This document shows positions 6,675 to 13,004 of a stretch of 13,004 bases of DNA, piece by piece (position 1 is the first letter of the stretch; each line of letters opens with the position of its first letter). The notes under the pieces were generated by a model. It was not told the origin of the DNA. It worked only from the letters and a program-made list of their open reading frames with translations, and searched no databases. Origin of the DNA: an uncultured Eubacteriales bacterium (GTDB lineage: Bacteria; Bacillota; Clostridia; Lachnospirales; Bianqueaceae); contig CACZPA010000168.1 of the NCBI GenBank assembly GCA_902782895.1, positions 1 to 13,004 on the forward strand, given 5' to 3'. A program made the translations under genes and the position numbers.

Positions 6675-7275
6675 GCCGTCAGTACTTGAGGAGCAGATCC
6701 CCGCGGTACCGGAAACGCAGCTTGAACAGGCGCTGGAAGCCTTACTTTTCGCGTCTGGTGAAAGTGTCCCCATGGTACTTATTGCGCAGGCGTTATGTGT
6801 GGATCTTCCGGCTGTCGAAAAGGCAGCAGAGCGGCTGACGGCTGATTATGAGCAGCGGAACCGGGGCATGCAGATCGTCCGGATCGGCGATAAACTGCAG
6901 ATGACGACCCGTTCTTCCTGGTATCCGTATATCCGCAGACTGTTTCATTCGGAGATGGAGAATGTCAAGCTGACAGAAACGCAGCTGGAGACATTGGCAA
7001 TCATTGCTTACCGCCAGCCGGTGACCAAGATGGAAATCGAGGAAATCCGCGGCGTGCATTCGGACGCGGTGGTGAACCGGCTTGCCGAGTATGGCCTGAT
7101 CGAGGAAAAAGGCCGTCTGAAAACGCCCGGCCGCCCGGTGCAGTTCGGCACGACGGAGAGTTTTATGCGGTATTTCAATCTGTCAGATCTGTCACAGCTG
7201 CCGCATATGGAGGAATTTACACGTGAACAACAGGAAGCCGGAGACACAGAAGAGACAGGAGCAATTCCTACTTGA
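6619..7275 (+). CDS. scpB: Segregation and condensation protein B
   Basis: ScpB is the winged-helix partner that dimerises and binds the middle of ScpA in the SMC-ScpAB condensin. With the start at 6619 it has 218 aa. Residues 1-34 form a Glu/Gln/Pro-rich lead that has no match in the core fold. The core starts at LEQALEALLFASGESVP, and the second winged helix includes TETQLETLAIIAYRQPVTK and IRGVHSDAVVNRLAEYGLI, the most conserved family block. The FGTTESFMRYFNLSDLSQLP end is also typical. The gene overlaps scpA by 56 nt (its frame is +1 to scpA) and overlaps the downstream glycosidase by 53 nt, so translation is probably coupled at both ends. The C-terminal tail after LPHMEEF is hydrophilic and lies largely in the overlap. 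Confidence 0.95.
   Translation: MELERNQETEQELTQKNPEPSVLEEQIPAVPETQLEQALEALLFASGESVPMVLIAQALCVDLPAVEKAAERLTADYEQRNRGMQIVRIGDKLQMTTRSSWYPYIRRLFHSEMENVKLTETQLETLAIIAYRQPVTKMEIEEIRGVHSDAVVNRLAEYGLIEEKGRLKTPGRPVQFGTTESFMRYFNLSDLSQLPHMEEFTREQQEAGDTEETGAIPT
7209..7213 (+). promoter_or_regulatory. Ribosome binding site supporting a GTG start inside scpB
   Basis: GGAGG lies 9 nt before GTG at 7223. This is the only reasonable start ahead of the first conserved glycosidase residues, and it implies that the glycosidase start lies within scpB. Confidence 0.6.
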
Positions 7276-9511
7276 CGGTTGGGAGTTCGCCGGGGAAGGG
7301 CAGGAGCAGTTCATACCGGTAAGAATTCCGCATGATTATGTGCTGCGGACCGCGCTTGATCCGCAGCTGGAGCAGGGTGGATCACAGGGTTACCGTGCGG
7401 AGTACGGGACGGTTTACTACCGCAGAATACTGGAGATTTCACCGGAATCCGGAAAAAGATATTTTCTGGATTTTGGCGGAGTCATGGAGAACTGCACGGT
7501 TTCCGTGAACGGCCAGTTTGCCTGCAGACAGGGATACGGTTACAGTTCCTTCCGGACAGAGATTACGTCGCTGCTTGTGCGGGGCGCGAATACGATTCTG
7601 GTGGAGATCAAGGCGGATCAGCATCCGAAGGACCGCTGGTACAGCGGAGGCGGAATCTACAGACCTGTGCGGCTGATCACGACAGGTGCGGATCCTTTTG
7701 ACGAGAGGAAAATCGTAGTAAAGACGGAACCGGACGGAGAGGACGCGGTGATTACGGTCAGCACAGGCGACAACCGTCCTTTCACAGCGACGATCGGGGA
7801 CCAGACGGTATCCGGCACGGGTGAGCTTTGCCTTAACCTGAAGAAGGCGAGACGCTGGTCGGCTGAAGATCCTTATCTGTATGATCTGATTCTGGAAAAC
7901 GAATCCGACTGTGTGCAGATGCGGATCGGGATCCGTACGGAGGAGCTCGTGCCCGGGAAAGGCCTCTTTATCAACGGAAAGCAGGTCCGCCTGCACGGGG
8001 TGTGCATTCATCAGGATTATGCCGCCTGCGGAATCGCTTTTCACAAGGAGCTGTGGCGCGAGAGACTGGCGGAGCTGAAGGAGATGGGCTGCAACGCAAT
8101 CCGCGCGGCGCATCACCTGTATGACAGCGGGTTTGCAGAGTTATGCGATGAGATGGGCTTCTACCTGTATGAGGAAGCCTTTGATAAATGGACGGCCGGT
8201 TCCCATACACGTTACTATGATGAAACACTTGCGGATCTCGCGGCGATGATCGAAAGAGACCGCAATCATCCGAGTATTCTTTTCTGGGGCGTCGGGAACG
8301 AAGTGGAAAACCAGGGACAGGACAGCATGCTTGCGATCCTGCGGACCTTGGTAGAGGAAGCGCACAGACTTGATCCGTCGCGGCCGGTCTGCTACGCGAT
8401 GAATCCTCACTTTAAGAAAAAAAGCAATATTGACGCGGGTAAAGTCGCGGATATTCAGAAATTCGTCGATGAGGCGGATGAGACGGAGATCTTCGATCTT
8501 GACGAAAAAATCGGCAGAATCGACAGAATTGCCAGGATTACCGATCTTATCTGCTGCAATTATCAGGAACAGTGGTATCCGCAGATACACGAAGCTTTGC
8601 CGGACAGGCTGATTCTGGGGACAGAAGTCTTCCAGTATTTCATGGGAGATCCGGAGCAGATGCAGAACTTTTCCCTGCGTGTTCCGGTACTGCAGGCGGA
8701 GGAATATCCCTGGTGCATCGGCGGTTTTATCTGGACCGGAATCGATTATCTGGGAGAAGCGGGTACATATCCGACGCAGGGCTGGAGCGGATCGCCGATC
8801 CGAACGAACGGAGTCCGCAAGCCGATGTTCTATCAGCTGAAGAGTTACTGGAACGAAGAGCCGATGGTGCATTTCGCCGTGCTGGATTATACGGTGCCGG
8901 ATGAAGATGTCAAAGAGCACTGGGACGTGCCGCCATATCAGGAGCACTGGGATTTCCCGATGTTCCGGCGGACCGTGATTCCGTACAGGATCGCGACAAA
9001 CTGCGAAGAAATCGAGCTGTATCTGAACGGTAAGCGGTTCTATACACCTCGTCCGGCGGACTGCAGGGATCATGTAGTTGAAGGTTTCCTGCCATGGCAG
9101 CCGGGACAGATCGATGTCTACGGTCTTAAGGGTGGCAAGAGAGCCGCGGAATTCCATCTGCACACGCCAGGCCCTGCGACAAGGCTCGTCTGGGAAGACG
9201 TGGGGACGGATCCGGCGCTTGCGATGGACTCCGGAGAGTACCGGATGCTGCGCTTAAAATGTGTCGATAAGGACGGGAACCTGTGCTTCCGGGCATCGGG
9301 CAGAGTAAAGATCACGGTAGAAGGAGCGGTCGAGACCGAGTCACTGGACAACGGGAATCTTTCGGATCCGGAGCTTTATGGCAGGGACAGTCTGAAACTG
9401 TATTTTGGAAGACTTGGTGTGCTTGTATACAGGAACGGAGAAGAAGAGGCACGGATTACGGCGTCCTGCGAGGGATTACCGGATGCGGTGCTTACAATAA
9501 ACAACAGGTAA
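7223..9511 (+). CDS. Glycoside hydrolase family 2 protein, intracellular (beta-galactosidase/beta-glucuronidase-like)
   Basis: A 762-aa GH2 enzyme without a signal peptide, so it likely cleaves imported oligosaccharides in the cytosol. The order is a sugar-binding jelly roll (about 15-170, with GVMENCTVSVNG and WYSGGGIYRPV), an Ig-like domain, a TIM barrel from about 245 (HGVCIHQDYAACG, LKEMGCNAIRAAHHLYDSG, LCDEMGFYLYEEAFDKW), and C-terminal Ig-like parts. CEEIELYLNGKRF suggests a DUF4982-type domain, and SLDNGNLSDPELYGRDSLK marks the last domain. The predicted acid/base is Glu360 in GVGNEVEN; the predicted nucleophile is Glu468 in ILGTEVFQY. The usual SHNP/SHYP loop reads AHHL (His297-His298). 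It starts at a GTG inside scpB and is followed 14 nt later by the kinase gene. The substrate is not determined; a pentose-containing glycan is an inference from the neighbour. Confidence 0.9.
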   Translation: MNNRKPETQKRQEQFLLDGWEFAGEGQEQFIPVRIPHDYVLRTALDPQLEQGGSQGYRAEYGTVYYRRILEISPESGKRYFLDFGGVMENCTVSVNGQFACRQGYGYSSFRTEITSLLVRGANTILVEIKADQHPKDRWYSGGGIYRPVRLITTGADPFDERKIVVKTEPDGEDAVITVSTGDNRPFTATIGDQTVSGTGELCLNLKKARRWSAEDPYLYDLILENESDCVQMRIGIRTEELVPGKGLFINGKQVRLHGVCIHQDYAACGIAFHKELWRERLAELKEMGCNAIRAAHHLYDSGFAELCDEMGFYLYEEAFDKWTAGSHTRYYDETLADLAAMIERDRNHPSILFWGVGNEVENQGQDSMLAILRTLVEEAHRLDPSRPVCYAMNPHFKKKSNIDAGKVADIQKFVDEADETEIFDLDEKIGRIDRIARITDLICCNYQEQWYPQIHEALPDRLILGTEVFQYFMGDPEQMQNFSLRVPVLQAEEYPWCIGGFIWTGIDYLGEAGTYPTQGWSGSPIRTNGVRKPMFYQLKSYWNEEPMVHFAVLDYTVPDEDVKEHWDVPPYQEHWDFPMFRRTVIPYRIATNCEEIELYLNGKRFYTPRPADCRDHVVEGFLPWQPGQIDVYGLKGGKRAAEFHLHTPGPATRLVWEDVGTDPALAMDSGEYRMLRLKCVDKDGNLCFRASGRVKITVEGAVETESLDNGNLSDPELYGRDSLKLYFGRLGVLVYRNGEEEARITASCEGLPDAVLTINNR

Positions 9512-9520
9512 GGAGCGGAG
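9510..9520 (+). promoter_or_regulatory. Ribosome binding region that sets the kinase start
   Basis: AAGGAG (9510-9515) overlaps the glycosidase stop codon, and a second GGAG lies at 9517-9520, 5 nt before ATG 9526. This rules out in-frame starts further upstream inside the glycosidase gene. Confidence 0.75.
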
Positions 9521-9525
9521 TTAAA

Positions 9526-10998
9526 ATGTATTATATCGGTGTAGATCTGGGAACATCTGCCGTCAAACTGGTCATGATGGACGAAAACGGAGCGATCGTT
9601 AAGATCGCGTCCAAGGAATATCCGATCGCTTTCCCGAATCCGGGCTGGTCGGAGCAGAATCCGGAGGACTGGTGGAACGGCGTATGTGAGGGCATGAAGG
9701 AGCTGCTGGACGGAACAGACGCGGCAAAAGTCGCCGGAATCAGTTTCGGCGGACAGATGCATGGTCTGGTCGTGCTGGATGAAAACGACGCTGTAATCCG
9801 TCCCGCGATCCTGTGGAATGACGGACGCACGCAGGAAGAGACCGATTATCTGAACGATGTGATCGGTAAGGACAAGCTGTCCGCTTATACGGCCAATATC
9901 GCGTTCGCGGGCTTTACCGCGCCTAAGATCCTGTGGCTTGCAAAGCATGAGCCGGAGAACTTCGCGAAGATCTGCAAGATCATGCTGCCCAAGGATTATA
10001 TCGCTTATAAAATGACCGGCGTACACTGCACAGATTATTCGGATGCTTCCGGTATGCTGCTTCTGGATGTCGAGCATAAGTGCTGGTCCGAAGAGATGAT
10101 CCGGATCTGCGGCATCCAGAGAGAGATGCTGCCGGATCTCTATGAAAGCTTCGACAAGGTCGGCGTCGTGAAAAAAGAAATCGCCGAAGCCTGGGGATTG
10201 AACGATCATGTGGTCGTAGCGGCAGGCGCCGGAGACAACGCAGCGGCAGCGGTCGGAACGGGCACGATCGGTGACGGAGCCTGCAATCTGTCGCTCGGCA
10301 CTTCCGGAACGATCTTTATCTCCAGCAGCAAGTTCGGCGTGGACAGCTTCAACGGGCTGCATTCCTTCGCGCACGCGGACGGTTCCTATCATCTGATGGG
10401 CTGCATGCTGAGCGCGGCAAGCTGCAATAAGTGGTGGATGGAAGACATCCTGGGGACGGAAGATTTTAATGGCGAGCAGAGCAAGATCGGCGAGCTCGGC
10501 AAAAACCACGTTTATTTCCTGCCGTATCTGATGGGCGAACGTTCTCCTCTGAATGACACGTCCGCGCGCGGTACTTTTACCGGACTGACGATGGATTCGA
10601 CACGCGCGGATATGACCCAGGCAGTCCTCGAGGGCGTTGCCTATGCGCTGCGCGATTCCTATGAGGTCGCGAAGAGCCTTGGCGTGAAGATCGAGCGGAC
10701 GATGATCTGCGGTGGCGGCGCGAAGAGTCCGCTGTGGAGAACGATGATCGCGAATATTTTCGGTATTCCGGTCGATATGCCTGCCTGCGAAGAAGGCCCC
10801 GGATACGGCGGCGCAATCCTGGCGGCGGTCGCCTGCGGACAGTTCGCGAGTGTCGCGGAAGCCTGCGGCAAGCTGATCAAGGTCGTCCATACCGACTACC
10901 CGGATCCGGAACTGACGGCAAGATACGAAGCGCGCTATCAGACTTTCCATAAGATCTATCCCGCGCTCAAGGGCGTATTCAAGGACATGGGGTTCTGA
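9526..10998 (+). CDS. xylB: Xylulokinase-like FGGY-family sugar kinase
   Basis: A 490-aa kinase of the FGGY family, expected to convert D-xylulose and ATP to xylulose 5-phosphate for the pentose phosphate pathway. The length matches xylulokinases. The N-terminal phosphate-binding motif is MYYIGVDLGTSAVK. The substrate loop SFGGQMHGLVVLD has Met78-His79, the pair that contacts xylulose in E. coli XylB, and RPAILWNDGRT follows. The catalytic base is predicted at Asp237 in GAGDNAAAAVGTG. The second domain has LGTSGTIF, LMGERSPLNDTSARGTF, CGGGAKSPLWRTM and EGPGYGGAILAAV. It sits 14 nt after the GH2 gene and 3 nt before rluB. No xylose isomerase or sugar transporter is in the window, so the true sugar could be another ketopentose. 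Confidence 0.92.
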   Translation: MYYIGVDLGTSAVKLVMMDENGAIVKIASKEYPIAFPNPGWSEQNPEDWWNGVCEGMKELLDGTDAAKVAGISFGGQMHGLVVLDENDAVIRPAILWNDGRTQEETDYLNDVIGKDKLSAYTANIAFAGFTAPKILWLAKHEPENFAKICKIMLPKDYIAYKMTGVHCTDYSDASGMLLLDVEHKCWSEEMIRICGIQREMLPDLYESFDKVGVVKKEIAEAWGLNDHVVVAAGAGDNAAAAVGTGTIGDGACNLSLGTSGTIFISSSKFGVDSFNGLHSFAHADGSYHLMGCMLSAASCNKWWMEDILGTEDFNGEQSKIGELGKNHVYFLPYLMGERSPLNDTSARGTFTGLTMDSTRADMTQAVLEGVAYALRDSYEVAKSLGVKIERTMICGGGAKSPLWRTMIANIFGIPVDMPACEEGPGYGGAILAAVACGQFASVAEACGKLIKVVHTDYPDPELTARYEARYQTFHKIYPALKGVFKDMGF

Positions 10999-11001
10999 TC
11001 C

Positions 11002-11754
11002 ATGGCTGAACTGGTACGTCTGCAGAAATATATGGCTGACTGCGGTGCCGGATCCCGCCGAAAATGCGAAGAATGGATCGTTCAGGGACAGGTTTCTGTC
11101 AACGGCGGAGTCGTCGTGGAGCTTGGGACCAAGATCGATCCGGACCGGGACGAGGTGCGTTTCCGCGGGAAAGTACTGCGTCCGGCTGTGGGCAAAATCA
11201 CGGTGATGCTGCATAAGCCGGCAGGCTATGTGACGACGGTACGGGATCAGTTTAACCGGCCGAATGTCTGTGAGCTGGTAAAGATCCCGGGTGTAAGGCT
11301 GTATCCGGTCGGACGGCTGGACTATCAGACAACAGGGCTGCTGCTTCTGACCAACGACGGCGATCTGGATTATCTGCTTACCCATCCGAAGAATCATATT
11401 CCGCGCGTCTATGAAGCGGTACTGAGAGGGCATCCGACGGCGGAAGCACTCGAAGCCCTTGAGTCGGGCGTTAAGCTTGCGAAAGGCGTGAAAAGCGCGC
11501 CGGCGGTCGTGCGGATCCTTAAATCCGGCGAGAACGCGACGCATGTGGAGTTCACGCTTTACGAAGGGAAGAATCACGAAGTCCGTCAGATGGCGCAGGC
11601 TGTCGGTTTCCCGGTGCTGCGTCTGAAGAGAATCGGATTTGCCGGGCTGTCGCTTGGCAATCTGCAGGAGGGACATTACTGCAGACTGAAGCCGGAGCAG
11701 ATCGAGGATATCAAGAGCCGTTATCAACCCCAGATCTCCGGAAAAAGGCGCTGA
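11002..11754 (+). CDS. rluB: rRNA pseudouridine synthase, RsuA/RluB family
   Basis: A 250-aa enzyme that isomerises a uridine to pseudouridine in rRNA; by similarity to RluB of Bacillus and E. coli the target would be 23S rRNA near U2605. Residues 4-50 form an S4 RNA-binding domain (RLQKYMADCGAGSRRKCEEW, then GQVSVNG). The catalytic domain has HKPAGYVTT and the family motif GRLDYQTTGLLLLTNDGDL, with the catalytic Asp at residue 107. NHEVRQMAQAVGFPVLRLKR is the conserved C-terminal block. The length fits RluB (about 240-250 aa). The ATG is 3 nt after the kinase stop, and the ribosome binding site is weak, so coupled translation is likely. RsuA or RluE/F cannot be fully excluded from sequence. 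A strong terminator follows. Confidence 0.92.
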   Translation: MAELVRLQKYMADCGAGSRRKCEEWIVQGQVSVNGGVVVELGTKIDPDRDEVRFRGKVLRPAVGKITVMLHKPAGYVTTVRDQFNRPNVCELVKIPGVRLYPVGRLDYQTTGLLLLTNDGDLDYLLTHPKNHIPRVYEAVLRGHPTAEALEALESGVKLAKGVKSAPAVVRILKSGENATHVEFTLYEGKNHEVRQMAQAVGFPVLRLKRIGFAGLSLGNLQEGHYCRLKPEQIEDIKSRYQPQISGKRR

Positions 11755-11801
11755 AGACGGAGACAGGGGATCTTCCGGCGGTCCCGAAACAGTATAATGC
11801 C

Positions 11802-11850
11802 GCACCGCGTTTTATTGCCGTAATAAGGCAGTAAATCCGCGGTGCTTTTT
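11802..11850 (+). terminator. Intrinsic terminator after rluB
   Basis: GCACCGCG (11802-11809) pairs perfectly with CGCGGTGC (11838-11845). After a small internal loop, a second 9-bp helix forms between 11811-11819 and 11827-11835 with one wobble pair, capped by a 7-nt loop. T5 follows at 11846-11850. It ends the scpA-to-rluB unit. Confidence 0.93.
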
Positions 11851-11862
11851 CTTATTTTGCTC

Positions 11863-11891
11863 TTGAAACTTTACAACGCATGAGATATAAT
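11863..11891 (+). promoter_or_regulatory. Sigma-A promoter of the carboxyltransferase gene
   Basis: TTGAAA (11863-11868), a 17-bp spacer and a perfect TATAAT (11886-11891) follow the terminator directly. Transcription should start near 11898, leaving a leader of about 127 nt. Confidence 0.88.
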
Positions 11892-11901
11892 TGTAATTGG
11901 T

Positions 11902-11949
11902 ACAAACCGGATTTACGCAAGGTGTTTTTGCTGAGGTTTTCCGGTTTGT
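11902..11949 (+). repeat. Long inverted repeat in the carboxyltransferase leader
   Basis: ACAAACCGGA (11902-11911) is the exact reverse complement of TCCGGTTTGT (11940-11949). The 28-nt loop holds a smaller GCAA/TTGC pairing (11917-11920 with 11928-11931). The repeat starts within a few bases of the predicted transcript start. No T-run follows, so it is not a terminator. Confidence 0.7.
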
Positions 11950-11965
11950 CACAGTTTGTTGCTTT

Positions 11966-11986
11966 ACTGCAGACGTTGCAGTCTGC
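11966..11986 (+). promoter_or_regulatory. Two overlapping, mutually exclusive small hairpins in the leader
   Basis: ACTGCA (11966-11971) can pair with TGCAGT (11977-11982), or GCAGAC (11969-11974) can pair with GTCTGC (11981-11986). They share bases, so only one can form at a time. They lie 20 nt before the ribosome binding site GGGAGG (12006-12011). A regulatory role is inference only. Confidence 0.4.
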
Positions 11987-12024
11987 GTTGTATGGAATAA
12001 TAATTGGGAGGTTCGACGAACAAG

Positions 12025-13004
12025 ATGGACAAGATTCAGGAACTCAGAACCAGACGAACTGCCATCGAAGCCACCGCCAAGACGGCCCGTGAGAGGATTC
12101 AGTCCATACTGGATCCGGAGAGCTTTGTAGAGACCGGAGCTTTTGTTAAGGCAAGAAGCACCGATTTCAACGGCAAAGCGGCGGATGTCGCAGCGGACGG
12201 CGTGGTGACAGGTTACGGCACCATTGAAGAGAGACTGGTATTCGTATTCAGCCAGGACGCGGCTTCTATGGGCGGAGCCGTTGGAGAGATGCACGCGCAG
12301 AAGATCGCGGCCCTGATCGGCAGAGCGATGGAGTCCGGCGCGCCGGTAATCGGCATTCTGGATTCGGAAGGTCTGCGTTTGACAGAACAGATCGACGCGG
12401 CGGCAGGATACGGTAAGATTTACGCGGCGCTTGCCAAGGCTTCCGGCGTTGTCCCGACAATCGCGGTTGTAGCGGGTACGGCGGCAGGCGGAGCTGCTCT
12501 GATCCCGGGGCTGTGTGATTTCACTTTCATGACGGCTAAGGATTCTAAACTTTTCGTTTCCAGCGCGAACGCGATGGAGAAGGGCACTTCCTTCGATCAG
12601 ATCGCTTCCGGCGCGGTTCATGCCGAGAAGACAGGTCTGGCTGATTTCGTATGTGATGATTTTGAGCAGGCCGCAGGCAAGGTCCGCGCGCTTGTGGATA
12701 TGCTTCCGGCTAACAATGAAGAGGACGCTCCGATCTATGATGATCGTGACGATCTGAACCGTGTTTCCGAGACGCTGGACGACGCGGCTTCTGCCGGCAT
12801 GGATATTCTTCCGGTACTGGCGGAGCTGGCTGACGCGAATGACTTCCTGGAAGTCCGTGCGGCATACGGCAAGAGCATGGTTACCGGTTTTATGCGCCTT
12901 AACGGCGGCACGATCGGTGTCGTTGCCAACAACGGCGCGGTGGACGGCGGCAGACTGACGACGGCCGGATGCTGGAAGGCTTCCGCGTTCCTGCGTTTCT
13001 GCGA
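12025..13004 (+). CDS. Biotin-dependent carboxyltransferase subunit (acyl-CoA carboxylase/decarboxylase family), 5' part
   Basis: The first 326 codons of a carboxyltransferase of the PccB/MmdA family, open to the window edge; the family is about 470-520 aa. It moves a carboxyl group between biotin and an acyl-CoA. Visible blocks are TARERIQSILDPESFVE (residues 20-36), DGVVTGYGTIEERLVFVFSQD, GGAVGEMHAQKI, and the acyl-CoA oxyanion motif GTAAGG (151-156). The C-terminal half begins at DFLEVRAAYGKSMVTGF. The N-terminus is shorter than in MmdA-like proteins, and the usual DSGGARIQE reads DSEGLRLTE (Asp113 onward). From memory, such forms in Lachnospiraceae occur beside OadG, biotin-carrier and Na+-pump beta genes, so a Na+-translocating decarboxylase operon may follow outside the window. 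GGGAGG lies 13 nt before the ATG, a long spacing; no better start exists in frame. Confidence 0.88.
   Translation, partial: MDKIQELRTRRTAIEATAKTARERIQSILDPESFVETGAFVKARSTDFNGKAADVAADGVVTGYGTIEERLVFVFSQDAASMGGAVGEMHAQKIAALIGRAMESGAPVIGILDSEGLRLTEQIDAAAGYGKIYAALAKASGVVPTIAVVAGTAAGGAALIPGLCDFTFMTAKDSKLFVSSANAMEKGTSFDQIASGAVHAEKTGLADFVCDDFEQAAGKVRALVDMLPANNEEDAPIYDDRDDLNRVSETLDDAASAGMDILPVLAELADANDFLEVRAAYGKSMVTGFMRLNGGTIGVVANNGAVDGGRLTTAGCWKASAFLRFC

Noticed and set aside
9283..9525. An N-terminal extension of the xylulokinase from ATG 9283
   Set aside because: It is entirely inside the glycosidase gene, and the kinase phosphate-binding motif starts right at ATG 9526 behind a good ribosome binding site.
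11770..11797. A second promoter using TATAAT near 11792
   Set aside because: No -35 resembling consensus lies 16-18 bp upstream, and any transcript would run straight into the terminator at 11802.
9376..11805. An 809-codon open frame on the minus strand opposite xylB and rluB
   Set aside because: It is antisense to two genes with clear family motifs, its product is rich in Arg, His, Ile and Asp with no recognisable domain, and it has no ribosome binding site. The codon bias of the real genes leaves few stops on the opposite strand.
11790..11850. T-box-like ACCGCG followed by a CGCGGT terminator
   Set aside because: It recalls a T-box terminator, but only 47 nt separate it from the rluB stop, there is no room for stem I or a specifier loop, the GGGTGG part is missing, and the next gene has its own promoter downstream.
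11880..12130. Short open frames in the carboxyltransferase leader as leader peptides
   Set aside because: They start in the promoter or at weak TTG codons, run into the carboxyltransferase gene and have no ribosome binding site.

Overview
The window looks like a chromosomal segment from a Gram-positive, low-to-mid GC anaerobe of the class Clostridia, probably near Lachnospiraceae. The grounds are strong AGGAGG-type ribosome binding sites, sigma-A promoters with 17-bp spacers, the scpA-scpB pair, a lipoprotein SBP with a short Lys-rich signal, a clostridial-type cysteine-rich AlaRS and a small zinc-ribbon protein with an E/K/A tail. The taxonomic guess is an inference; no rRNA gene is present. 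All supported genes are on the + strand.

Layout. (a) 1-2143: the 3' end of a peptide ABC transporter operon, with a truncated OppF/DppF-type ATPase, then the substrate-binding lipoprotein, closed by an intrinsic terminator. (b) 2157-4931: alanyl-tRNA synthetase (alaS) behind its own extended -10 promoter, with no T-box leader and an inverted repeat straddling the -35. (c) 4990-5593: a 163-aa zinc-ribbon protein with a coiled-coil N-terminal part and an 11-residue-repeat helical tail, with its own promoter and terminator. (d) 5600-11850: one apparent transcription unit starting at a perfect TTGACA-17-TATAAT promoter, in the order scpA, scpB, GH2 glycosidase, xylB-type kinase, rluB-type pseudouridine synthase, then a strong terminator. 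The first two junctions are out-of-frame overlaps (56 and 53 nt) and the next two gaps are 14 and 3 nt. (e) 11863-13004: a new promoter, a roughly 127-nt structured leader, and the 5' part of a biotin-dependent carboxyltransferase cut by the window edge.

How the genes fit together. Peptide uptake, alanine charging, chromosome segregation (ScpAB with SMC, which is not in the window) and rRNA modification are housekeeping. The odd element is a sugar cassette (cytosolic GH2 plus xylulokinase-like kinase) lying between scpB and rluB and sharing coding bases with scpB. The carboxyltransferase may begin a Na+-pumping decarboxylase or acyl-CoA carboxylase operon that continues beyond the window.

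I see no mobile element, CRISPR array, tRNA or rRNA gene, and no convincing new defence-type or other undescribed system. The points most worth a second look are the A7 tract in the scpA/scpB overlap, which could join the two proteins by a one-base slip, the long acidic Pro/Glu-rich ScpA tail, the scpB/GH2 overlap, and the structured leader before the carboxyltransferase. No gap between genes exceeds 300 bases; the longest is 11755-12024, which holds a terminator, a promoter and the leader.
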